Positions 6,812-14,809 are shown, counted from the first letter of the stretch. The stretch: 16,495 nucleotides of DNA from UBA6921 sp031363085 (GCA_031363085.1 JANLTU010000116.1:1-16495); one strand, 5' to 3'. Translations and numbers: made by a program. Notes: generated by a model from the sequence alone, not told the origin.

Positions 6812-7117
6812 GCGCGGTGCGCGGGATCCTTATGTCCTGGGGTGCCTGCAAACAACCAGCAGCATTTGTGCCAGCAGTATCCACCATTGATTTAGGCGCG
6901 CGCGAACGAACCCTCGGTAACCGACACGCACAAATTCGCACTACCGCGACGCTTGTCGCCCGCCATCGCACTGCCCGGGTGCGCCGTGAATACAAAATTT
7001 CGCAGGATATCCGCCTGTACCGCGTGTTATCCGTTGGCGCAAATTTTGCTGATGCATTCATGCAGGCCGTTGCAGCGGCGCGGCCATACATATAACTACA
7101 GCGGCGGCAATGCAGCC
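6812..7117. other. Divergent intergenic region gpmA / VOC-like gene
   Basis: About 300 bases without a credible gene. On the plus strand TATAAC (7091-7096) could be a -10 box for the VOC-like gene, with TTGCAG (7070-7075) as a -35, but the 15-base spacer is short. On the minus strand only the gpmA ribosome binding site (GAGGAG) is clear. No hairpin terminators were seen. Confidence 0.35.
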
Positions 7118-8369
7118 ATGATCAACTCTTTGGGTTTCGCGCGTCAGGGCGACAAACAAAATTCGCCATTTTTCGAAGAGTATCTGGTGCGTTTGCTGGA
7201 CGAGCGTGATCGCATCGGCCTGACGCAACTGATTCGCGAGATCGACGCGCTGATGATTACGGTCGAGCCCGGACACTCGCTTGAATACGTGGCCGAACTG
7301 GCGTTGATGACGTCGTATCACTATCTAGTCACGTTGGAAAGCGCAACGCACTGGACGCACATTCTGCGCATCGACATGGGCTCGCCCGATTTACTGGTGC
7401 GCGAGGTCAAGCAAAGCAATATTCAGGGCATCTTTCGCAGCTTGAACGAGGTGTACCCGGCCGGTCGGCAAAAACCGCACAGCCGTTACATGGGCGAAAT
7501 TCTGCGCGTGACCGATTTACACAGCGCGGTGGCCTTGCAGAAGGAGCGCGAATTCCGTTTCTTCAATCAGGATGAAGTGCGCAAGCTGGAACTGCCAGGC
7601 AACGTCGCGATCAGCAAACCGTCGCCGTATACGCACAACATCGTCGGGTATCTGGAGCGTGAAATCGACGAGCTGCGCGTGTATGCGCTGGGGACCAGCA
7701 GCATTCGCTGCCGACGTTAACGAGGCGTATCTTGCGGCGAAAGTGCTGCAAAAAGCTCTGCGTTTCGATGACCTGCTGATGCCCATCGACCACCTCGCCA
7801 CGCGCGTGTACGCGCAAAACCGCGAGGTTGCGATTCTCGAATATCTGTCATGGTCGAGCTACTACTACTGGGGTTCGTACGACATCAAGGAGCAGAACTC
7901 GTCGACCAACGTGACCAAGAGCGTGCACTTTTCGCGCGAGTCGCACAGCCCGGCCAAGGTGTTTACCGCGAACAACACGCCCTACTTCGTCAACCATCTG
8001 GAAAAACTGCCGTCGCCGACCGAGACCTTTGTGCGCAACTATGGCCCACGCCTGCATCACATCGCGGTCGCAGTGCGCGACGGCGAGCGCGACGGCAAGG
8101 AACATATTCAATTTACGGTCGATGCGATTCGCCAGCAAGGCAAAGATTTTTTGCTCGACGTGATCGGCTCGAAAGAAGAAGGGCTCAAACAAATATTTTC
8201 CAGCGCGTCCGAGCACTCGTCGCTGATCGTCGAATACGTGCAACGCTTCGGTGATTTCGACGGCTTTTTCGCCAAACACAATGTGGCTGAACTCACGCGC
8301 GCGGCAGGCGTGGAAGAAGAATTGCGGTTATTGAGCACGGCGGCAGCCAGCCAGAGTGCCGGTTCATGA
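7118..8369 (+). pseudogene. VOC-superfamily (HPPD-like) protein of the Anbu operon, frameshifted
   Basis: Starting at ATG 7118 (MINSLGFARQGDKQ) the frame reads 195 codons, then shifts. Removing one base near 7703 turns TSS-IRCRR-stop into TSS-FAADVNEAYLAAK, and the frame runs on to TGA 8367-8369, giving 416 residues. The first half is not recognised. The second half resembles 4-hydroxyphenylpyruvate dioxygenase-type VOC domains: candidate metal ligands are His225 (PIDHLAT), His313/His314 (RLHHIAVAV) and Glu372 (SLIVEYVQRFGDFDGFF, compare the HPPD block with EiiQR and GF). Metal-dependent oxygenase activity is inference. The ATP-grasp gene starts 31 bases downstream on the same strand, so it should be the first gene of that operon. 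The shift is a single base, so read error must be excluded. Confidence 0.6.
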
Positions 8370-8400
8370 CTATCGAACGACAGCTTGGGTGGTGACAACG

Positions 8401-9843
8401 ATGAACGTCGACTTCACACACTATCCACGCCCCGGCTTCTATGACGAGCTGGTAGCTTCAGAGGGCGTGGCACGACCTGCGGCGCAACGACTGACGGATT
8501 ATCTGGGCTCGATTCCGCAGGAGGAATTCGAAGCGCGCGTCGCGGCGGTCAATGCGGCCATCATGACCATGGGCATTACCTTCACGGTTTACAGCGACGC
8601 CGGCAACATTGATCGCGCATGGCCGTTTGATGTCATCCCGCGCATCATCGAACGACGCGAGTGGACGCGCATCGAGGCCGGGCTTAAACAGCGCCTCACC
8701 GCGCTGAACCTGTTCATCAACGATCTATACAACGATCAGCGCATCATAAAAGACGGTATTTTCCCCGTCGAAGTACTGGCCGTTTCGAAAAATTTTCGCA
8801 AACAATGTCGTGGCATTACGCCGCGCTACGGGGTGTGGGCGCACGTCTGCGGCACGGATCTGGTGCGCGACCAGAACGGCACCATGTACGTGCTCGAAGA
8901 CAATCTGCGCGTGCCGTCAGGCGTGTCGTACATGCTGGAAAATCGCCAATTGATGAAGCGTTTGTTCCCGGAATTGTTTCGGCTGTGCGAAATTCTGCCG
9001 ATCGACGACTACACCACGCAGTTGTCCGACACGCTCGCCGCGCTCGCGCCGTTCGACAGCGACGAACGCCCGGTGATCGCGGTGTTGACACCCGGCATTT
9101 TCAACTCAGCCTATTTTGAACACAGCTATCTCGCGCAGCAGATGGGCGCGGAGCTGGTGGAAGGCTCGGACCTGGTGGTCGGTGACGACGACTGCGTATA
9201 CATGAAAAATATTTCCGGGCTGCGGCGCGTGGATGTGATTTACCGGCGCATCGACGACGACTTTCTCGACCCTGAAGTGTTCCGCGCCGATTCCACGCTC
9301 GGTGTGCGCGGATTGTTGCGCTCCTGGCGTAAAGGCAAGGTCGGCTTGGCCAACGCGCCAGGCGCGGGTGTGGCTGACGATAAAGTCGTGTACGCCTTTG
9401 TGCCCAAGTTCATCAAATATTATCTCGACCAGGACCCTATCATTCCGAATGTGCCAAGTTATTTGTGCATGTACGACCAAGACCGCGACTACGTTCTGGC
9501 GAATCTTGACAAACTAGTCGTGAAGCCCGCGAACGAATCGGGTGGCTATGGCATGTTGATGGGTCCACGCTCCAGCGCCGAAGAACGTGCGCAGTTCACC
9601 AACTTGATTCGCGCCAATCCGCGCAATTATATGGCGCAGCCGACGCTGGCGCTGTCCACGGTGCCGACCTACGTGGACGGCAACTTAGTGCCGCGTCACA
9701 TCGATCTGCGTCCGTTCGTGTTGCAGGGCAAATAATCCTACGTCACCACCGGCGAGCTCACGCGTGTAGCGTTGCGCGAAGGCTCGCTGGTGGTGAATTC
9801 GTCGCAGGGTGGCGGCAGCAAAGATACCTGGATCGTTGCTTAG
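8401..9843 (+). pseudogene. Circularly permuted ATP-grasp protein (COG2308 type) with premature TAA
   Basis: The likely start is ATG 8401 (MNVDFTHYPRPGFYDEL); GTG 8392 is in frame and possible. The protein belongs to the circularly permuted ATP-grasp group encoded with alpha-E genes. Conserved stretches include YGVWAHVCGTDLVRDQNG, VLEDNLRVPSGVSYMLENR (about 162-180), KPANESGGYGMLMGPR (about 376-391) and PRHIDLRPFVLQGK. After GK, codon 445 (9733-9735) is TAA, yet the same frame continues for 35 codons with the family C-terminus (SYVTTGELTRVAL, then GSLVVNSSQGGGSKDTW) and ends at TAG 9841-9843. Restored length is 480, as usual. The lost tail contains the conserved GGGSKDTW block, so the 444-residue product is probably inactive. 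These proteins are thought to form peptide or amide bonds. Confidence 0.88.
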
Positions 9844-9854
9844 GAGGAAATGTC

Positions 9855-10835
9855 ATGCTTTCACGTGTCGCTGAAAACTTGTACTGGATGGCGCGCTATC
9901 TGGAACGCACCGAAGACACTGCACGTTTGATCAACGCCACCACCACGGTGGTGCTGGACATGCCGCACGGCACCGCCTTCGGTTGGAACATGCTGGTAAA
10001 GGCGGCTGGTCTTGACGAACTGTTTTCGAAGCACTACGACAACGCTTACGAAGACAACATCATGCGCTTTCTAATTCAGGACGCACGCAACCCCAGCTCC
10101 ATCATGTCGTGCATCCACCTGGCGCGCGAAAACACCCGCACCTTTCGCGAAGTGCTGCCGTGGGAGGCGTGGGAGTGGATCAACGAACTGTATTTGTACG
10201 CACGCGAGCATTTGCGCGCGGATATGTCACGCTCGGCACGTTTTGAAGCGCTCAATGCGATTATCTACCGGCGCCAGGCTTTAGTGGGGTTGCTCGCCGG
10301 CTCCATGAGCCGCGACGAGGCGTACCAATTTCTGCGCCTGGGGCGTAACGTCGAACGCGCCGACATGACCTCGCGCATCATTGATGTGACCACGGCGGTA
10401 TTGCTACCGCGCAACGACGAACCGGGCGCGGCCTACCTTAATCTGCTGTGGCTGTCGGTACTGCGTTCGTTGAGCGCCTATCAAATGTACCGGCGTCACG
10501 TCGCGGTGAATGTGCGTCCCGAGCAAGCGCTGAATTTTCTATTCAACGATACGCATTTCCCACGCACCATCACCCACTGCATGGATGAAGTCGGCGCGTG
10601 CCTGTCGATGTTGCCGAAAAATACCGCTGCGCTACGCGTACTGCGCAGTGTGCAGCGACGTTTGCGCAACGCCGACCTAACGCAATTGGTGCAAGGTGGC
10701 TTGCACGAATTTATGGATGCGATTCAAAGCGATCTGGCGGCGTTGCACGACGCATTGTCGCAGCAGTATTTCTATTTCTATCGGAATCAAGCCGAGGGAG
10801 TAGCCATGATGGTCGCGGGATCGGCGCAAGCGTGA
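9855..10835 (+). CDS. Alpha-E domain protein (COG2307 type)
   Basis: This 326-residue, mostly helical protein has the alpha-E signature MLSRVAENLYWMARYLERTEDTARLI at the start, LARENTRTFREVLPWEAWE in the middle, FLRLGRNVERADMTSRIIDV and LNFLFNDTHFPRTI later. Length and motifs fit the family over the whole protein. The function is unknown; genes of this type are always found with circularly permuted ATP-grasp genes and often with transglutaminase and Anbu genes. The GGAGG ribosome binding site (9843-9847) overlaps the original TAG stop of the ATP-grasp gene, so translation should normally be coupled. With the new TAA 108 bases earlier, coupling is probably weakened. It is the only clearly intact member of the module here. 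Confidence 0.9.
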   Translation: MLSRVAENLYWMARYLERTEDTARLINATTTVVLDMPHGTAFGWNMLVKAAGLDELFSKHYDNAYEDNIMRFLIQDARNPSSIMSCIHLARENTRTFREVLPWEAWEWINELYLYAREHLRADMSRSARFEALNAIIYRRQALVGLLAGSMSRDEAYQFLRLGRNVERADMTSRIIDVTTAVLLPRNDEPGAAYLNLLWLSVLRSLSAYQMYRRHVAVNVRPEQALNFLFNDTHFPRTITHCMDEVGACLSMLPKNTAALRVLRSVQRRLRNADLTQLVQGGLHEFMDAIQSDLAALHDALSQQYFYFYRNQAEGVAMMVAGSAQA

Positions 10836-10866
10836 TCGGTCTTGACTAATTGGATTGTGGCTTTAG

Positions 10867-11069
10867 CAGCGGACTCGAAATGAGTACACGCTGCACCACT
10901 GCCGTGATTTGAGCGAGCAGGGGCCGTTCGATTTTTTAACGTGGTTCGAGAATATGCCTCGGGCGATGAAACTGCATTTAACAGACTCCTGGCCGAGCTG
11001 CGCGCATCCGAGGAATGCAAGTATATAGACCGGGAAGTCGATATGCGTATGGTACGCGGATCGGCCTAA
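10867..11069 (+). pseudogene. Chlorite-dismutase-like C-terminal remnant, frameshifted
   Basis: Two frames must be joined. From 10867 the frame reads NEYTLHHCRDLSEQGPFDFL then TWFE; near 10950 a one-base shift leads into EYASGDETAFNRLLAELRAS, then KYIDREVDMRMVRG and TAA at 11067-11069. The joined 65 or so residues resemble the end of chlorite dismutase/Cld-like heme proteins, where the pattern is Tyr-His-Ser-Thr-Gly-Leu, Asp-Phe-Ile-Thr-Tyr-Phe-Glu, then a helix with Leu-x-x-Leu and a final strand. The HH pair would hold the proximal heme ligand. An in-frame TAG (10864-10866) precedes it and no N-terminal part is seen. I call it a decayed fragment; the family is moderately sure. Confidence 0.45.
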
Positions 11070-11112
11070 CCCGGCGTTTGGGGTGGACGCAGTAAAGCGG
11101 TACAGCGCACTT

Positions 11113-11848
11113 TCAAGAAAAGTTTTTCTCCCAAGGAAATTTGGGTAAATTACCCAATGCCGCCAGTAGTCCCGCGTTCCACCGCTCCGCCATTTCGCGG
11201 TAGAAGGGATCATCTTCGAGCAGATACAAACGCTGGCCTTCCACCAGACTGTCGCGCCGATACACCAGTAATTCCAGCGGCGGACCCACGGTGAGATTAC
11301 TGCGTAAGGTGGAGTTCAGCGATACCAGCGCGCAACGCGCGGCGAGTTCCAAGGGTGTATTGTGTTGAATCACGCGGTCCAGAATCGGTTTGCCGTATTT
11401 AGTTTCGCCCGCCTGTAAATACGGATGTTCGAACGACTCGTGAATGTAGTTGCCCTGCGGATAAATCATGAACAACTCCGGCGGCGCGCTACCAATCTGC
11501 CCCCCCCAATAAAAACGTCGCTTCAAAGTTGGTGTTCAGTGAATCACGGCTGCCTTGTTGCCGCTGCACATCGGCGCTCACCGCACCCACGTAATCCGCC
11601 GCTGCCGTCATACTGGGCGAACTCAGCAAACTAGTCTCGCCATTTTGCGCATCGGTCTTCATGCGCTTCACCACTGATTGCGTGGTGGCAAGATTGCCGG
11701 CCGACAACAGCACAAACACGCGATCCCCCGGCCAAGTGAAGGTGTGCATTTTGGAATACACACTGACGTGATCCACGCCCGCATTGGTGCGCGAGTCGGA
11801 GGCAAATACCAACCCTTCATTTAAATTAATGGCGACGCAGTAGGTCAT
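11113..11848 (-). pseudogene. Anbu proteasome-type peptidase with +1 frameshift in a C8 run
   Basis: From ATG 11846-11848 the protein starts MTYCVAINLNEGLVFASDSR, TNAGVDHVSVYSKMHTF, then LLSAGNLATTQSVV, which is typical of Anbu (COG3484), the ancestral bacterial relative of HslV and 20S beta subunits. Thr2 would be the catalytic N-terminal nucleophile after removal of Met. The frame breaks at a run of eight C on the plus strand (11500-11507): with seven C the frame continues LLGGQIGSAPPELFMIYPQG and on to TAG/TAA at 11113, giving about 244 residues, the normal length. The second half (TLRSNLTVGPPLELLVYRRD) is also family-like. It converges on the alpha-E gene, unlike the common co-directional order. 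Slippage, a true mutation or a base-call error could explain the extra base. Confidence 0.9.
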
Positions 11849-12168
11849 CGAGCTGAGCTTCCGGAATGCAATTGCTGGTTAAGTGTTAATCACCGATTGC
11901 ACACTACGCGCCATCGCCGCTTTTTTTACCACAATTTGCGTTGTACAGAAGGAGTTTTTTCCAACACAGCGCGTGTACTGGCTTCCTAAAGCGCAAACTG
12001 TGCGACCTGCCTCTATGCAACCGCCCATTATGTGCGCTCGTGTATGCGTAACCTCATCCATAGCGGTCGCCTTGCTTGTGAACCCTGCTGTGAACAATAG
12101 GCGCCTTGCCTGGAAAATCAACCTGCCGTCGCGCTGTCGAGAGTTTCACAGCAGTAACCCAGCTATTT
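11849..12168. other. Gene-free stretch upstream of the Anbu gene
   Basis: About 320 bases lie between the broken hydrolase and Anbu. A minus-strand open frame (11879-12121, 80 codons, Cys-rich) has no recognisable family and I do not call it a gene. The Anbu promoter must lie here, but no convincing box pair is seen; only a weak GGAAGC ribosome site precedes the Anbu ATG. A run of seven T at about 11921-11927 is not part of a hairpin. Confidence 0.35.
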
Positions 12169-12540
12169 TTAACAAACCTGCGCCACTCGTTCTTGAATAG
12201 TACGAATGACAATTTCGGGCTCGGTAATCTGCGGAAAATGACCGCTGTTGTTTGCGATAATCTGCGCTGCATGCGGCGACAGCGCGGCGAGCTCGCTTTG
12301 ACATGACGATGAATCGCAAAGCGGGCATGTGGTCTTGGATGTTTTTCCGACCCTGTGCCGGTTATAGGCAAATATCCGCGCGTGTTTTTCTAGCTCGGGA
12401 TAAAGCCTGTCCCAAGAAACCAAGGGCATTCTGAATCCATTGAGCAAAACCACCACCGGGCCGCACGCTCCTGAAAGCCAGTACTGGGTGGTTACGCCAT
12501 TTACAGTTAGCGTCTTTTTTTCTGGTGATGCGTTACGCAT
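12169..12540 (-). pseudogene. Alpha/beta hydrolase with internal deletion
   Basis: The frame of 123 codons starts at ATG 12538-12540, with AGGAG eight bases upstream. Residues 1-66 are the N-terminal strands of an alpha/beta hydrolase: TQYWLSGACGPVVVLLNG, FRMPLVSWDRLYPELEK, then FAYNRHRVGKTSK. The end, AAQIIANNSGHFPQITEPEIV, is the C-terminal strand with the catalytic His (His101). Everything between is missing: no G-x-S-x-G nucleophile elbow, no acid and no cap, about 150 residues. The junction lies in the odd, Cys-rich stretch CPLCDSSSC (72-80). It therefore cannot be an active hydrolase. The deletion kept the frame. It lies on the same strand, about 47 bases after the methyltransferase stop. 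Confidence 0.7.
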
Positions 12541-12587
12541 CGCGTCATCTCCTGCGCACGGTTAACACTTTGCTTGGTAGGGCCTAG

Positions 12588-13409
12588 CTACTTGATACCC
12601 AAGCCCAGCCATGCGTCGGAAGTAAGCGTTGTGGGCAGCGACGGGAGATTTTCTTCGAGATAGCTGATCGCCAGCACTTCTTTCTCTCGCCATGCAGGCT
12701 CGCCCAAGCTTGTTTTCAACATCTGGATCGGCGCGCTGCCTTTCACCATGTCCTCCCAAAACGCGGAGATCGACGTGACGGGGAATGCGGCTTTGCTGAC
12801 GCGTTGTATCGTCACGTCCCTGAATCCGGCGGCGCACATTTCCTGTTTAAAGGTGTCGGGATTTTCCAGCGAGTCGACAACCCGCTGTGGCTCCGGCAAG
12901 TCGGGTTTGATCGCGCGTATCGCCCCGAACATGATTTGCATGGCAGGCGATTGATCCACTGGCGCCCAACTGGTCACCGCGACCGAGCCGCCTGCTTTTA
13001 GAGTGCGATGGATTTCGGCGAAGCCTTTGCACCGATCAGGAAAAAACATTAAACCGAAGAGCGAGAACGCGGTGTCGAACATTTCATCCGCGTACGGAAG
13101 CGCCTGGGCATCGCCGTGCCGGATCACGATATTTTTATGCCCGGCGCGTTCGGCGTGCTGCCTGAAAATATCGAGCATGGCGGCCGAGAAATCGATGCCG
13201 TGCACGACGCTGGCTACACCTGCCACCTTGAGCGCCAGCGTGCCGGGACCACAGGCGACATCCAGTATCGCCGCACCCGGTTTAAGGTGTACGGCAGCAA
13301 CCGCCGCGTCGACGTAGGGCGAAAACATTTGCATGGTCGTTTCCGCATAGCCGGAAGCGACCAAATTCCAGGGTTCGATGGCGGACAGCATGTTTGCTTT
13401 TTTGCTCAT
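12588..13409 (-). CDS. Class I SAM-dependent methyltransferase
   Basis: This 273-residue protein starts at ATG 13407-13409, with AGGGAA upstream. The Rossmann methyltransferase motifs are in order: motif I AILDVACGPGTLAL (residues 47-60), an acidic end to strand 2 (VHGIDFS), HGDAQALPYADEMFDTAFS (about 97-115, motifs II/III of the UbiE/Methyltransf_11 group), and LKAGGSVAVTSWAP. The first residues (EPWNLVASGYAETTMQMFSP) form the usual N-terminal helix over the SAM pocket. The enzyme transfers a methyl group from SAM to a small molecule; the substrate is not predictable. It lies between the PhzF-family gene upstream and the broken hydrolase downstream, all on the minus strand, perhaps one transcription unit. 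Intact. Confidence 0.85.
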   Translation of the reverse strand: MSKKANMLSAIEPWNLVASGYAETTMQMFSPYVDAAVAAVHLKPGAAILDVACGPGTLALKVAGVASVVHGIDFSAAMLDIFRQHAERAGHKNIVIRHGDAQALPYADEMFDTAFSLFGLMFFPDRCKGFAEIHRTLKAGGSVAVTSWAPVDQSPAMQIMFGAIRAIKPDLPEPQRVVDSLENPDTFKQEMCAAGFRDVTIQRVSKAAFPVTSISAFWEDMVKGSAPIQMLKTSLGEPAWREKEVLAISYLEENLPSLPTTLTSDAWLGLGIK

Positions 13410-13461
13410 GAATATTCCCTATTTCTGACTAACAGTTTATTCAGCCTGACCGCGCGATGCT

Positions 13462-14349
13462 TTAGCCCCACACGCCCTCGGCCACGTCAACCACGCTTCC
13501 GCCGACAAATACTTCAATGCCGTTATCGGTTTCGTGCGCGCGCAAGGCCAGCGTCGAGGGGCGTCCCAATTCGTAACCCTGGCCGACCGAAATTTCCAAG
13601 TCCGGTGCAGCGAAGAGTTTGTGACGCACCAGATACGCTGCAAGACAGCCGTTGCTGCTGCCGGTCGCCGCATCTTCGGCAATGCCGTAAAAATCGGCAA
13701 ATACGCGCACACCCAGGCGCTGGTGGTGCGCGTAACCTTCCGGGCAAAACACCAAAATGATCTTCGCCCAAGCATCAGTCACCAACGCCACGTACTCCTC
13801 CTTGTTGATCTTCGCGCGCTTGAGGACATCCAGATTCTTTAGCGGAACCACCAGCGCGGGAAAGCCGGTCGAGACTTCTTCGATGGGCGCATCATGATCG
13901 AAGTCGTGCGGCGCGAGACCCAAGACGCGCGCCAGCGTAGCGACATCAAGTTGCTTGCCGAAGTGCGGCGTCAGTTGCTTCATCCACAGCAGCGGGACGT
14001 TGGCCGGCGATACCGTAAACGTGACGGGAATTTTTCCGGCGCGCAAATTGAGCGTAATTTCATCCGCGTGGGTCAGGCCCAATTTGTTGCGGATGATGTG
14101 CGCGGTGCCGAGGGTCGGATGCCCGGCAAAATCCACCTCGGCCTTGGGCGTAAAAATGCGCACGTTATAGCCGCCGTCGTGTGGCTGCCGCTCGATAATA
14201 AAAGTGGTTTCGGAGAAATTGATTTCTTTCGCGATCTGCTGCATGTCTTGATCGGACAAAGACGCGCAGTCAACGAAAGTCGCCAGCCGATTCCCGCCAT
14301 ATCGCTTGGTGGTGAACACATCCGTGATGAAAAATTTTGGCTTGGTCAT
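13462..14349 (-). CDS. PhzF-family isomerase/epimerase-like protein
   Basis: This 295-residue protein has the two-lobed PhzF fold. Signature blocks are ITDVFTTKRYGGNRLATFVD (residues 8-27), Glu47 in EINFSETTF (the catalytic acid of PhzF), VDFAGHPTLGTAHI (72-85) and EDAATGSSNGCLAAYL (225-240) in the second lobe. PhzF itself isomerises DHHA in phenazine synthesis; most homologues, including this lone one, have unknown substrates. No other phenazine genes are present, so that pathway is not implied. The ATG (14347-14349) overlaps the stop of the VapB-like antitoxin gene by ATGA and lacks its own ribosome binding site, so translation is probably coupled to it. Intact. Confidence 0.88.
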   Translation of the reverse strand: MTKPKFFITDVFTTKRYGGNRLATFVDCASLSDQDMQQIAKEINFSETTFIIERQPHDGGYNVRIFTPKAEVDFAGHPTLGTAHIIRNKLGLTHADEITLNLRAGKIPVTFTVSPANVPLLWMKQLTPHFGKQLDVATLARVLGLAPHDFDHDAPIEEVSTGFPALVVPLKNLDVLKRAKINKEEYVALVTDAWAKIILVFCPEGYAHHQRLGVRVFADFYGIAEDAATGSSNGCLAAYLVRHKLFAAPDLEISVGQGYELGRPSTLALRAHETDNGIEVFVGGSVVDVAEGVWG

Positions 14350-14573
14350 TTTTTAGATTCTGCGCCAGTACCGTAAGAAAAACCCTGCTTCACGCCCAAT
14401 GGGCGCGCCTTGACACGAAACGGCTGAAGTGGAGTTTCCGACATCTGGCGGCAAGCGGTCAGACCCAGTCGTAGTGTCTCGTTAACCACCGCCTTGAACG
14501 ATTTTCCTGTTTTGCGGATTTGTTCTTTCAATTTTTTTGCGACGTCGTCGTCCTGCGTAAATGTGGTGCGCAT
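14346..14573 (-). CDS. VapB-like ribbon-helix-helix antitoxin without toxin
   Basis: This 75-residue protein starts at ATG 14571-14573 with GGGAGAA upstream. The first 40 residues, MRTTFTQDDDVAKKLKEQIR, TGKSFKAVVNETLRLGL, are the ribbon-helix-helix DNA-binding part of VapB-type antitoxins (DUF2191-like). These are normally followed by a PIN-domain VapC toxin. Here the C-terminus (PFRVKARPLGVKQGFSYGTG) starts like the toxin-binding tail but then ends in AESKK. The next gene is phzF-like with an ATGA overlap; no PIN gene is seen anywhere in the window. I infer that a deletion removed the antitoxin end and vapC, and placed phzF under the antitoxin promoter. A 9-bp inverted repeat upstream is a likely autoregulatory operator. 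Confidence 0.72.
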   Translation of the reverse strand: MRTTFTQDDDVAKKLKEQIRKTGKSFKAVVNETLRLGLTACRQMSETPLQPFRVKARPLGVKQGFSYGTGAESKK

Positions 14574-14591
14574 CGAGATTCTCCCTTTGGT

Positions 14592-14625
14592 GCATCATGA
14601 TGACGAAAGCGTAGCCTCATGATGC
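14592..14625. promoter_or_regulatory. Inverted repeat upstream of the VapB-like gene (candidate operator)
   Basis: Perfect 9-base arms GCATCATGA (14592-14600) and TCATGATGC (14617-14625) are separated by 16 bases; the nearer arm begins 19 bases before the antitoxin ATG. CATCATGATG (14593-14602) is itself a perfect palindrome. RHH antitoxins bind such repeated palindromes to repress their operon. Confidence 0.5.
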
Positions 14626-14704
14626 TAGGCCGGGCAAGACGTGGCTTGGCCACGATGCACTCTCTCATATTCACTGCGCTGCGCCGCAGATTTCCCTTAC
14701 TTAG

Positions 14705-14800
14705 TCACGACGCCCGTTGCCGCACCGCTTCGAACAAATCGATGCCGGTCGCGACCGCGACGTTGAGGCTCTCAACCACGATGGCCATTGGAACACATAT
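14705..14800 (-). pseudogene. SpoU/TrmH rRNA-tRNA methyltransferase, C-terminal remnant
   Basis: On the minus strand, codons ending at TGA 14705-14707 read VPMAIVVESLNVAVATGIDL then FEAVRQRAS. This is the C-terminal knot motif of SpoU (TrmH/RlmB) 2'-O-methyltransferases, whose pattern is Ile-Pro-Met, Val-Glu-Ser-Leu-Asn-Val-Ser-Val-Ala and a final helix ending in RQR. About 30 residues remain of an enzyme of about 200-260. Upstream the similarity stops at about 14800, just before the inverted-repeat element at 14810-14878, so the gene was probably cut there. No other part was found in the window. Confidence 0.6.
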
Positions 14801-14809
14801 GCAAACGAC

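Noticed and set aside
6953..7117. Upstream extension of the VOC-like gene to ATG 6953
   Set aside because: The added 55 residues are Arg/Cys-rich with no conserved look; MINSLGFARQ at 7118 is a more natural start.
1522..9735. Stop codon reassignment or selenocysteine/readthrough as explanation of in-frame TAG, TGA and TAA
   Set aside because: All three stops are affected, all three also end intact genes here, and normal TGG codons are used throughout; gene decay is simpler.
11883..12200. 105-codon plus-strand frame upstream of Anbu
   Set aside because: No ribosome site, no family resemblance, overlaps the end of the hydrolase remnant; probably chance.
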